Origin: Tunturiibacter gelidiferens
Lineage (GTDB): Bacteria > Acidobacteriota > Terriglobia > Terriglobales > Acidobacteriaceae
Direction: 5' to 3'
Assembly: GCF_014201335.1 (NCBI RefSeq)
Contig: NZ_JACHEB010000005.1
Coordinates: 248,001 to 312,000, forward strand
Length of the DNA: 64,000 nucleotides
Each line of letters begins with the position of its first letter. Within the stretch, counting starts at the first letter, position 1. The translations under genes and the position numbers were made by a program. The notes under the pieces were generated by a model. The model was not told the DNA's origin, ran no database searches, and saw only the letters and a list, made by a program, of their open reading frames with translations. This document shows positions 1-7,576 of this stretch, piece by piece.

Positions 1-1
1 G

Positions 2-1054
2 GATCACCTAAACCGCAACGCAAAACTCGCAGCAATTCTCCTCGTCGCTACCATCAGCGCGCCACAATCTCTCCACGCTTTGCAGCACACCACCGCGCTC
101 CAGCCCGACGGCGCGGCCCCACACCGCACCCGCCTCATCCTCAAGGACGGCAGCTACCAGGTCATCATGAGCTATCGCGTCGTCGGCGACGTCGTCCATT
201 ACATCAGCGCCGAGCGCGGCGGAGCCGAAGAGGAGATTCCCCTCTCCCTCGTAGACCTCGACGCCACCAAGCGTTGGGACCACCAGCACTCCCAGCCCAC
301 CCCCAACGCCGACAGCCCCCAACCCCCAGCCATCGACCCAGAACTCCTCAAAGAAGAAGCCGACCGCGCAGCCCTGACCCCGGAAGTCGCCAAAGACCTC
401 CGCCTCCCCGAAGAAGACAGCACCCTCGCCCTCGACACCTACCGGGGCAACCCGGAACTGGTCCCCCTGGCCCAAACCGACAGCGATCTAAATCGAAACA
501 CAGGCCACAACATCCTCAAGGCCGCCGTGAACCCACTCTCGGCCTCCCACCAACTCGTCGAGCTCAAAGGCGAGACCTCGCCCATCCAACTCCACATCAA
601 GGACCCCGTTCTCTACCTCCGCATCGGCGACGAAACAGTCGGCAACACCGCCGGCACGCCCCTTACCGTCGACACCCACGGCGCCACCAGCCGAGCCGCG
701 AACGATCCCACCGGGGGCTCGCCCAACAGCCGATATGTCGTCGTCCGCGCCGACGTTCGCCGGGGCGCCCGTGTCATCGCCAGCTTCCGCATCGGCCTCC
801 TCGGCGGAGGACAGCACCAGGAGGATGTGATCGAGACGACCTCTGAACTCCTACCCGGGGGCCACTGGCTCAAAATAACCCCCAAAGAGCCCCTCGACTT
901 CGGTGAGTTTGCCCTCATGGAGGTCCTCTCGGACAAAGCCGTCAACCTGGGTGTCTGGGACTTCGGCGTCCACCCCGTATCCCCCGAAAATCGCGACGTC
1001 CTCAAACCCGAACCCCGGCGCGGAGTCACGCTCGAACGCCACACCCCCAACTAA
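2..1054 (+). CDS. Secreted protein of unknown function (5' partial)
   Basis: The reading frame is already open at base 2 and no ATG or GTG precedes the first visible TTG (80), so the start lies upstream of the window. The residues read before that TTG form a signal-peptide core (LAAILLVATISA, then an S-L-H-A cleavage-like site), so the protein is exported. The mature part begins with a small domain (about residues 30-75 of the visible chain) rich in alternating hydrophobic residues (DGSYQVIMSYRVVGDVVHYI), followed by a proline-rich acidic linker and a beta-rich C-terminal half. I do not recognise a catalytic motif. The N-terminal pattern is one I associate with acidobacterial secreted proteins, but no function follows from it. 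Confidence 0.8.
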   Translation, partial: DHLNRNAKLAAILLVATISAPQSLHALQHTTALQPDGAAPHRTRLILKDGSYQVIMSYRVVGDVVHYISAERGGAEEEIPLSLVDLDATKRWDHQHSQPTPNADSPQPPAIDPELLKEEADRAALTPEVAKDLRLPEEDSTLALDTYRGNPELVPLAQTDSDLNRNTGHNILKAAVNPLSASHQLVELKGETSPIQLHIKDPVLYLRIGDETVGNTAGTPLTVDTHGATSRAANDPTGGSPNSRYVVVRADVRRGARVIASFRIGLLGGGQHQEDVIETTSELLPGGHWLKITPKEPLDFGEFALMEVLSDKAVNLGVWDFGVHPVSPENRDVLKPEPRRGVTLERHTPN

Positions 1055-1088
1055 CTGCTATCAGATTCGAATTTGAAAAGGGAAATGA

Positions 1089-2216
1089 CTAATTTCGCGG
1101 CACTGAATCGCGCTCGAGAAACATCTCCGAAACCGCCCGTCGAGAACCATCGATGGATCTCGTGGCCTCACCGCGTCCCATCATGCCCTTGCCTGCCACC
1201 GCGACGTTGTCCCGGGTCACTTTGGCTTCATACATCATCGTGTCCGCCGCACGCAGGATTGTCTGCACCGTATTACCATCCTCCGGGTACGTCGCCAGCC
1301 CAAAGCTTCCCGAGAGGCTGAGCGAAAGCCCAGCACCCTCCAGAAAACGCGCTCCCCTCAGGTCCTCGCACAGCGCCATTGTGGTTCCGCTTGCCGCCGC
1401 CTTCCCCATCCCTGGCAGCAGCGCAACAAACTCATCCCCGCCATAGCGAAAAGCGGCGTTGTTCGGTCCCAGGCTGCGTCTCATCAAGCCGCCAATCTCC
1501 GCCAGAAGGCGACTTCCGATCAAGTGTCCATGGGTATCGTTCACAGACTTGAAGTGATCCAGATCGACGAACATCAAACTAAATACCTGCCCGCGCGCTA
1601 CCTCTTCCTCCAGCATGGTGTACAGGTGGCGGGCATTGAAGAGTCCGGTCACGTCATCCGTGATGGTCAGCTCCTGAATCAGCGTCATGGATCGTGCGTT
1701 CTGGATCGCGATTGCCGCGTAATCGCACAGAATCCGCAGAAAAGAGATTGAATGCTCCGACAGCAGATCCAGCTTGCTATTGAGCAGTTGAATCACGCCC
1801 AGGGTCTTATTTCCAGATCGGACCGGAACGCAGGCTATGGATTGAATCTTCAGGTCAGGATGTTTATTCGCAAACGCCGACCAGTGTGGATCAAGCGCGA
1901 CATCCGGCACCACCAGTGGATTTCCGGTTGCTGCCACCCAACCAGCAACTCCCTCGCCGAGGGGTACACGCAACCCCTTCAGGCTCTCCGCGTTCTCTCC
2001 CACCGCGATCGCGTAATACAATTCGCCGGATTTATCGTCCACCATCAGCAGCGACCAGCGCTCAGGTCCGAAAAACTGGGCCATCTTGTTCATAATGGCT
2101 CCCAGAATCTCTTCCAGTTCGAGGCTCGAAGTCAGCGCGCGCGCAACGTCATGGAACACTCGAAGGTGATCCATTTGGCGACTTTCGATCACTTCAAACT
2201 GCCGTCTGTCCTTCAA
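1089..2216 (-). CDS. GAF domain diguanylate cyclase (GGDEF)
   Basis: Predicted cytoplasmic diguanylate cyclase making cyclic di-GMP from two GTP. An N-terminal GAF sensor domain (about residues 20-175) is followed by a GGDEF domain (about 185-345) with an intact GGDEF signature at 259-263 and the metal-binding region FVDLDHFK (216-223). The usual inhibitory I-site RxxD five residues before GGDEF is absent (GPNN is there), so product feedback is probably not by the classical route. No signal peptide or membrane segment. The longest frame starts with TTG at 2216, six bases after GAGGG; an ATG at 2174 (residue 15) is the alternative. It is transcribed in the same direction as moaA but 113 bases downstream, so co-transcription is uncertain. 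Confidence 0.92.
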   Translation of the reverse strand: MKDRRQFEVIESRQMDHLRVFHDVARALTSSLELEEILGAIMNKMAQFFGPERWSLLMVDDKSGELYYAIAVGENAESLKGLRVPLGEGVAGWVAATGNPLVVPDVALDPHWSAFANKHPDLKIQSIACVPVRSGNKTLGVIQLLNSKLDLLSEHSISFLRILCDYAAIAIQNARSMTLIQELTITDDVTGLFNARHLYTMLEEEVARGQVFSLMFVDLDHFKSVNDTHGHLIGSRLLAEIGGLMRRSLGPNNAAFRYGGDEFVALLPGMGKAAASGTTMALCEDLRGARFLEGAGLSLSLSGSFGLATYPEDGNTVQTILRAADTMMYEAKVTRDNVAVAGKGMMGRGEATRSIDGSRRAVSEMFLERDSVPRN

Positions 2217-2329
2217 TCGCTGCCCTCATATCTATGTGCATTTTCTTGCACATTTCAGATATCAGCCTCTCACAGGTCCCCTAATAATTCAATAAAGTCC
2301 ACGACAGAAAACGCACAGCGACCGCATGC

Positions 2330-3415
2330 TCATCCGCCAATATGAACCATATTGCGCGATGGCTTCTCAAAACCTGGTTCGCCAATATGATGGCGTGCTT
2401 CTTTGTGCATCACGATCATGCGGATATACGCGGCTAGCTCGTCATCCGTTCCGCCTCGCAGCATCTCGCCATATAAATCGTGATCGCTTTGCGAAAAAAG
2501 ACAAGTCCGTATCTTTCCGTCCGAGGTCAACCTCACTCGGCTGCAGTGCCCGCAGAAGGGCCGAGTCACTGGCGCAATAATCCCTATCTCTCCCACGCCA
2601 TCGTCAAAGGTGAATCGCTTCGCCGTCTCGCTGGCAGCATTTGCAGGGAGTTCAACCAGCGGGCGGTACGCATTCAATCGCTGCACGATCTCGTCCATCG
2701 AAACGACTGACTCTCTCTTCCAGCTCCGATCTTCCTCAAGCGGCATCCACTCGATGAACCGAACGATGACTCCTTCTTGCCGCGAGAACTCCGCAAACCG
2801 TTCAATCTGTCCATCGTTGAACCCACGCAGCAGCACACAGTTCACCTTGACCGGCCCAAGTCCCACCGCCTGCGCCTTACGAATCCCCGTCAGCACCTTT
2901 TCATAACTCCGCGGAACGCGGGTGATCGCGCTAAACGTCTCTGCATCCACCGCATCCATGCTGACGGTTACGCGATTCAACCCCGCATCCTTAAGGGGTT
3001 GCGCCAACCCGTCTAGCAAATGTCCGTTCGTCGTGAGCGCGATATCCAGCGGTGCGCCGTTGTCCCCGGCGAAGCTTCCATCTGGCATAAACGCCGTTCG
3101 CATCTCAGCCAGCTCACGAAGCATATCTACCAGACCCGACCGCAGCAGCGGTTCGCCTCCGGTGAGCCTCACCTTTTCCACTCCCAGTGAGACGAAGACG
3201 CGCACCATTCTCAGGTAATCTTCAATCGAAAGCTCGGTGTACTGCGCTCCTTCGTTGCCTGTCCGGCAATAGACGCACTTGTAGTTACAGCGGTCAGTCA
3301 CCGAGACGCGCAGATCGGTGATGGACCTGCCAAACTTATCTCGCAGTCTGCCCTGAACCTGAAAAGCCTGCTCCTCCAGCTCCAGAATCGCGGTATTTCC
3401 ATGGCCAATCATCAA
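2330..3415 (-). CDS. moaA: GTP 3',8-cyclase MoaA (molybdenum cofactor biosynthesis)
   Basis: Radical-SAM enzyme that converts GTP to 3',8-cyclo-7,8-dihydro-GTP, the first step of molybdopterin synthesis. The N-terminal SAM/[4Fe-4S] motif is C43-x3-C47-x2-C50 (CNYKCVYC), followed by a typical GGEPLL glycine-rich strand. The second, substrate-binding cluster is C288-x2-C291-x13-C305 near the C-terminus, and the chain ends in the conserved Gly-Gly pair needed for activity. At 361 residues it is slightly longer than the usual 320-340, mostly through an N-terminal extension of about 25 residues. Two adjacent ATG codons (3415, 3412) are possible starts. No other moa/moe gene is present in the window, so it appears as an isolated pathway gene. 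Confidence 0.95.
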   Translation of the reverse strand: MMIGHGNTAILELEEQAFQVQGRLRDKFGRSITDLRVSVTDRCNYKCVYCRTGNEGAQYTELSIEDYLRMVRVFVSLGVEKVRLTGGEPLLRSGLVDMLRELAEMRTAFMPDGSFAGDNGAPLDIALTTNGHLLDGLAQPLKDAGLNRVTVSMDAVDAETFSAITRVPRSYEKVLTGIRKAQAVGLGPVKVNCVLLRGFNDGQIERFAEFSRQEGVIVRFIEWMPLEEDRSWKRESVVSMDEIVQRLNAYRPLVELPANAASETAKRFTFDDGVGEIGIIAPVTRPFCGHCSRVRLTSDGKIRTCLFSQSDHDLYGEMLRGGTDDELAAYIRMIVMHKEARHHIGEPGFEKPSRNMVHIGG

Positions 3416-3799
3416 GAGGCGTACCCTGTGCCATCTACTTCATTTCTATACATATCTTTAGATGCAATCACTCAGAAAGCGAATCAATATGATCAGGATT
3501 TCAGGCAGAATCAGTTGTCGACGAGACCACTGATTTCAGCCAAATGCAATCGCGCGCCAGTTCTTTGTAATGCAATGTTTTGTCGCGGTTCTCGGTAAAT
3601 CTCCCCGGAACACGGCTTCAGCCGCAGCACAACTCAACGACCGGGACACATCTATCGAAAGCGCAGTCAGAGCAACAACTTCTGGACCGCAACCTTTCAA
3701 GGCGCAGAATATCAGCAACCCTGCCTTGAAGACAGAGTTTTATTGCGCACAGGTCATATATGCCATAGATGACCTGTGCGCTCTGAAATTCCGAAACTC
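3416..3799. other. Intergenic stretch between moaA and the small membrane protein gene
   Basis: About 380 bases without a convincing gene. Short open frames on both strands lack ribosome sites and recognisable products. The notable content is the perfect hairpin at 3745-3781. The moaA promoter should lie in the part nearest 3415, but I could not fix a -35/-10 pair. Confidence 0.6.
3745..3781. repeat. Perfect 13-bp inverted repeat (hairpin)
   Basis: The arms at 3745-3757 (GCGCACAGGTCAT) and 3769-3781 are exact reverse complements separated by an 11-base loop. It sits 19 bases beyond the stop codon of the minus-strand gene 3800-4123, where a terminator is expected, but there is no U-run after the stem on either strand (the minus side continues AATAAAAC). 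It could be a factor-dependent terminator, an RNA 3'-end stabiliser or a protein-binding palindrome. Confidence 0.75.
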
Positions 3800-4123
3800 T
3801 TAGTAGCTGATGAACTCGTTGCTGCCGCGCTTGAGCCGAATTCCGACGATGCCAAAAACCAGTGCAGCGGTGAAAGTGATCGCATTCCAGTAGACAACCG
3901 GATGGGCCCAGCCTGGGGACAAAGTCAGATCCTGTCCACTCCACAAAGTCAGCAGAGTAGCCACGATCAGGCTCTGAAAGCAAAGCACCAGAAAGAGTTG
4001 GCCACGACGACGTCGCTTATCCAGGAGCTCCACCTCATCCGGCGTTAAATTGCGTTCTTCGATTGGAAGCAGTGTATTCGCCATTGCGTTCTTGGTCTCC
4101 GGGTCTTTCCGATTCAAGTTCAC
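3800..4123 (-). CDS. Small two-helix membrane protein, unknown function
   Basis: 107 residues from GTG 4123, or 94 from ATG 4084 (MANTLL). Two hydrophobic segments (about residues 42-62, LFLVLCFQSLIVATLLTLW; and 77-97, VYWNAITFTAALVFGIVGI) are connected by a short loop, with a charged N-terminal helix containing KRRRRG just before the first segment. The basic residues before TM1 suggest the N-terminus is cytoplasmic. I do not recognise the family. The gene stands alone between intergenic regions and ends just before the perfect hairpin at 3745-3781. An upstream GGAGA lies about 12 bases from the ATG, slightly far. Confidence 0.6.
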   Translation of the reverse strand: MNLNRKDPETKNAMANTLLPIEERNLTPDEVELLDKRRRRGQLFLVLCFQSLIVATLLTLWSGQDLTLSPGWAHPVVYWNAITFTAALVFGIVGIRLKRGSNEFISY

Positions 4124-4250
4124 TCAGACGCCGACTTACGCGTCCATCCACTTTCGTATTAAATCACAGCTGGCCCGAATCGACCGAGACGACAAGAAAA
4201 AGTCTTTTTCGGCGATCCAAATCAGCACTCAAAACTGTCAGCCTAAATGA

Positions 4251-4535
4251 TTAAATAAACGCTACCGACTGAATCCCCACCACGTCGAAGCGCTTCCGGC
4301 ATCGGACATTCTTGCAGCCCATCGGGTCATCGCGCCGAACCATGTAGCTCTGAGCCTTGGCAAAACGAGCACGGTCGCGATCGTCCGCACCCCGCGGCAG
4401 TTGAGCCTTCTTCCGCCGCACCACCCACTCGATCTGGTACTCACCCTGTTGTCCACAATGGGGACAGGTCATCACATGAGTTCGCTGTTCCGCCCGCTCA
4501 TCAAAAAAATCCCGCTCTTCCATCCAGCACCTCAT
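4251..4535 (-). CDS. Small zinc-ribbon-like protein, unknown function
   Basis: About 94 residues from the ATG at 4535 (preceded by GAGG at a short spacing); a TTG at 4550 would add five residues. It contains two Cys pairs, CPHC and C-x4-C (CKNVRC), about 45 residues apart, a spacing compatible with one zinc site holding two separated knuckles. The stretch between is highly charged (RRKK, RGADDRDRAR). No membrane segment or signal peptide. It may bind nucleic acid or another protein, but nothing beyond the metal-ligand pattern supports a function. Upstream of it, divergently, starts the SIMPL two-gene unit. Confidence 0.55.
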   Translation of the reverse strand: MRCWMEERDFFDERAEQRTHVMTCPHCGQQGEYQIEWVVRRKKAQLPRGADDRDRARFAKAQSYMVRRDDPMGCKNVRCRKRFDVVGIQSVAFI

Positions 4536-4664
4536 CCGGTCCTCGACCAATCCCGCCGGCCGAATCTCCTCTGCAATCCTGCCTGAGAAGCCCCCTCACA
4601 AGCAAGAGTCATGCATAATCACGCATGGGCCCCGAGCCCGGAATCGACGCAGGAAGGAAACCGG

Positions 4665-4847
4665 ATGAGCAAGCCCAAAAAACAGGTCTTTTCTAAAATC
4701 AAGGCGGTGAAGGCTAACGCCCGCGAACGTGTCGGCACTCCTCCGTCAGAGCGCGTCCTGCCCGACCCCAAACAAAAGCTGGCCGCCAAGCCCAAGCACA
4801 AACGCACCCTCGCCGACTTACTTAACTCCTCAGGAGAAGATCAATGA
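4665..4847 (+). CDS. Small basic protein translationally coupled to SIMPL gene
   Basis: 60 residues, starting at ATG 4665 after a strong ribosome site (AGGAAGGAAA). An ATG at 4611 is in frame but has no such site, so I reject it. The chain is Lys-rich and without hydrophobic segments (SKPKKQVFSKIKAVKA...), ending LADLLNSSGEDQ, and is probably disordered or nucleic-acid binding. Its TGA overlaps the ATG of the next gene (ATGA at 4844-4847), a classic translational coupling, so the two are certainly one operon. I do not recognise the family. Confidence 0.65.
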   Translation: MSKPKKQVFSKIKAVKANARERVGTPPSERVLPDPKQKLAAKPKHKRTLADLLNSSGEDQ

Positions 4848-5575
4848 AAGTCCTCCGCCTCGCTCCGTTTGCCCTCTGTGCTACCTTTCTCGCCATGACG
4901 GCACCCGCTCAAACAATTCAAGTCAGCAAAGAAAACCGTACGATTGCAATCACCGCGACCGACAAGGTCATCGTGCTCGCCGACGTCGCGACCATCCATA
5001 TCGGATTTCTTGCCTATGGCCCGGACAGCGACTCCGCCTACGCCACCGGCTCTCACACCTCAAATGCCATCGTCAAGGCGCTCACGACCGCCGGTGTGCC
5101 GAGCGATTCCATCGAGAGCGAAAACCAGAATGTCTCCCCGGTGCAGGAGTACCAGATCGATAAACTAACGCCAGCCGAAAAGGCGCAGCGCAAGTTTCAG
5201 GTCACACAAAGTTGGACCGTCCGTACCAATGCTGACGACGCAGCCAAGGTCCTCGACGTCGCCGTGAAGGCCGGCGCCAACCAATCCGGCCAAATCGACT
5301 GGAGCCTCAAAGACGAAAACTCTTCACAGTCCGAAGCCGCCTCCAAGGCACTCCAACGTGCCCGCGTGGTGGCCACCGAAATGGCCAAAGGTCTTAACGC
5401 AACCCTCGGGGCGCTTCTCTATGCCAGCAACGAAACCCAGGCTGAACCGCCGCGACCACTGATGCGCGCCATGGGAGGCGCAGTTCCGATGGCTCAAAAG
5501 GTAGAACCTCTCGCCATCAATCCTCGTCGGATCGAAAAAACCGCCACCGTCTATGCCGTCTTCGCCATAGAATAG
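4844..5575 (+). CDS. SIMPL-domain periplasmic protein (DUF541)
   Basis: 243 residues: signal peptide (1-23, FALCATFLAMTAPAQ) then a single SIMPL/DUF541 domain (about 30-240). Typical family strands are visible: TIAITATDKVIVLADVATIH near the start, NVSPVQEYQ in the middle and a C-terminal RIEKTATVYAVFAIE. The family is periplasmic or outer-membrane associated, forms oligomeric rings in some bacteria and has been linked to oxidative-stress tolerance, but no enzymatic role is established. Translationally coupled to the 60-residue basic protein upstream; the acyltransferase gene follows after 53 bases on the same strand. Confidence 0.88.
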   Translation: MKVLRLAPFALCATFLAMTAPAQTIQVSKENRTIAITATDKVIVLADVATIHIGFLAYGPDSDSAYATGSHTSNAIVKALTTAGVPSDSIESENQNVSPVQEYQIDKLTPAEKAQRKFQVTQSWTVRTNADDAAKVLDVAVKAGANQSGQIDWSLKDENSSQSEAASKALQRARVVATEMAKGLNATLGALLYASNETQAEPPRPLMRAMGGAVPMAQKVEPLAINPRRIEKTATVYAVFAIE

Positions 5576-5628
5576 GCGCACCAAAGTTTCGCCAGTCCGC
5601 AACCGGACGAAAGACAGCGAGGGAAATC

Positions 5629-6441
5629 ATGCCGATCCACACTTACCGCGAACTCAAACCCACTCCCGAAGCTGAGGCCCTGTATCGCCGCTGGCTCGCC
5701 AAGCTCAACGACGAGTTCACCCGTCAGCAATCACCCGAGCGACGCTCCGAAATTGTCCGCGACGAGCTCTACCAGATCTACTTCGGCCGACCCCACGGCG
5801 GCCACATCAAAGCTGTTCTCAACAGCGAACTCGCCATGTACTCGCTCTCAGAAAGCTTCGACCCCCGCAATATCACCCTCGAACCCGAGTACTACGGCGA
5901 TGTCGACCCCGAGCAATATGCCATCCGCAAACCGCTCATCTGGTTCTGGCAGATGTTTGACCGCTCCCCCCTCGGCCTCAATCACTGGCTCGGCTTCCGC
6001 TTCCGGTGCATGCTGGGCCGCCACATCTTCCGCCATCTCGGCAAGCACGTCAAAATCTTCCACAATGTCGAGTTCACCTACGGCTACAATCTCACCATCG
6101 AAGACTCCTGCACCATCCACAAAAACGTTCTGCTCGATGATCGCGGCGAGATCATCCTGCACGAAGGCACCAGCGTCTCCGACTACGCCAATGTCTACTC
6201 GCACACCCACGACATCAATAACCAGTCCAACATCACCAACAAGGTGACTGAGCTTGGCCCACGCGCTCGAGTCACCTACCACGCCACGGTCCTGGCCGGT
6301 GCCAACATCGGCGAAGACGCCATGCTCGGAGCCATGGGCTTGGCCACCAAACCCGTCCCACAGGAGACGGTCTCGGTAGGGATCCCAGCCAAGGCAAAGA
6401 CCCGCAAACAGGCTAGCCAACTCGCGGCGGAGACTCTCTAG
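5629..6441 (+). CDS. Left-handed beta-helix (hexapeptide) acyltransferase
   Basis: 270 residues. The C-terminal half (about 130-250) shows hexapeptide repeats of a LbH acyltransferase: HVKIFHNVEF, LTIEDSCTIHKNVLLDD, ATVLAGANIGEDAMLGAMG. The candidate catalytic histidine lies in YSHTHD (about residue 190), as in serine/galactoside/maltose O-acetyltransferases. The N-terminal 130 residues form a helical extension, longer than in the small WbbJ/LacA enzymes, containing hydrophobic WFWQMF and LNHWLGFRFRCMLGRH stretches that may touch the membrane. The start is supported by GAGGGAAATC before the ATG. Likely O-acetylates a sugar or cell-envelope glycan; the acceptor cannot be told from sequence. 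Confidence 0.85.
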   Translation: MPIHTYRELKPTPEAEALYRRWLAKLNDEFTRQQSPERRSEIVRDELYQIYFGRPHGGHIKAVLNSELAMYSLSESFDPRNITLEPEYYGDVDPEQYAIRKPLIWFWQMFDRSPLGLNHWLGFRFRCMLGRHIFRHLGKHVKIFHNVEFTYGYNLTIEDSCTIHKNVLLDDRGEIILHEGTSVSDYANVYSHTHDINNQSNITNKVTELGPRARVTYHATVLAGANIGEDAMLGAMGLATKPVPQETVSVGIPAKAKTRKQASQLAAETL

Positions 6442-6578
6442 TCAAGCTGATTGGGCCCAATCTTGCCACTGCGAATGTTATTCCGACCGCCTCTCGCAGT
6501 TCATCGCGAGGGGTGGTCGAACGCGATCACTCCATCTTTACGTTCTCATCACGCGAACTTGAGTAGACTTAGACCTGT

Positions 6579-7280
6579 ATGAATCAGGAAGTTGTCCTCA
6601 TTGTCTTTCAGGTCGTCGTTCTGGTCCTGGCCTTCAGCATCCACGAGTCCGCGCACGCCTGGACCGCCTGGCGTCTCGGCGACCCCACTGCAAAAATGCT
6701 TGGCCGCGTCACCCTCAATCCCCTCAAGCATCTTGATCCGTTTGGCTCTGTCCTCATGCCGCTGCTGGCCCTCGTCTATCACTGGCCGCTCATCGGCTGG
6801 GCGAAGCCCACGCCTGTCACCGCCCGCAACTTCAAGAACTACAGGCGCGACGATATCCTCGTCACTCTCGCGGGGCCCGCCAGCAACCTGCTGTCGGCCA
6901 CAGTTGCGCTCATTTTGCTGATACTCATGAAACATGTGGTTCCCGGTGGTGTTATCGCGATTGGTACGGCGATGGCCCTGGCCTCTCACATTCCCGGTAT
7001 CGCTACTGATAACCTGCCTGCGCTGTTTCCTATCGCGCTCTTTCTTTATTTCGTTATCCTGATCAATCTGCTTCTCTTCGTCTTCAACCTGATCCCCATC
7101 CCGCCTCTCGATGGCAGCCACGTTCTGCGGCACTTCCTGCCGTACAAGGCGCTTCAGGTCTATGACCGCTTCGGTATGTTCGGGATGATCATTCTGTTTC
7201 TGGTGGGCGGGAGCTTTATCTTCAGCGTCTTTTTTACTCCGCTGCTGAACACCTTCAACCACATTCTGTTCACGTTGTAG
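6579..7280 (+). CDS. Site-2 protease family (M50) membrane metalloprotease
   Basis: 233 residues with about six membrane helices. The zinc motif HEXXH is present as HESAH (22-26) inside the first helix, and the third ligand Asp is in LIPIPPLDG (about residue 178), so the active site appears complete. Short S2P proteins of this class (no PDZ domain) are common in bacteria and are typically found beside trpS and scpA/scpB, as here. The physiological substrate is unknown. The gene begins the housekeeping block that continues with trpS. Confidence 0.93.
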   Translation: MNQEVVLIVFQVVVLVLAFSIHESAHAWTAWRLGDPTAKMLGRVTLNPLKHLDPFGSVLMPLLALVYHWPLIGWAKPTPVTARNFKNYRRDDILVTLAGPASNLLSATVALILLILMKHVVPGGVIAIGTAMALASHIPGIATDNLPALFPIALFLYFVILINLLLFVFNLIPIPPLDGSHVLRHFLPYKALQVYDRFGMFGMIILFLVGGSFIFSVFFTPLLNTFNHILFTL

Positions 7281-7576
7281 CGCCCTCTTTTTGCAAAAAA
7301 AATTAGCGAGGTCGGTGGAGTGGTTTTTTGCGCTATTTCTTGAGTTTTTGAGGGGGTATTTGGAAAAAGTGAGTGGTTGGGGGCGGTTTTTTGCTGGTGG
7401 GAACGTGGTGGGATGCGTGGCAAACGTGGTTTTTTGACAGTCGTTTTTCGAGAGCCGAAAAATACGCCAACTTTCCGAACTATTTTTCTGCCGCCTCCCC
7501 ATGCCCGGTGCGGCTAATCCTCGGAGCATGCCCAACCATAGTCTGTCCCAATCATTTACCCTTGCATTTGATCGCA
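7281..7576. repeat. G/T-rich leader with three GYGGTTTTTTG motifs before trpS
   Basis: The 296 bases between the protease and trpS are strikingly G+T rich on this strand and contain three near-identical 11-mers G(T/C)GGTTTTTTG at 7320-7330, 7383-7393 and 7426-7436, embedded in a wider run of GTGG units (GGTGGGAACGTGGTGGGATG). From memory, GTGG/TTTTTTG-type intergenic runs recur in related acidobacterial genomes; that is recollection, not a search. They could be a repeat-element remnant or part of the trpS leader. Confidence 0.6.
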
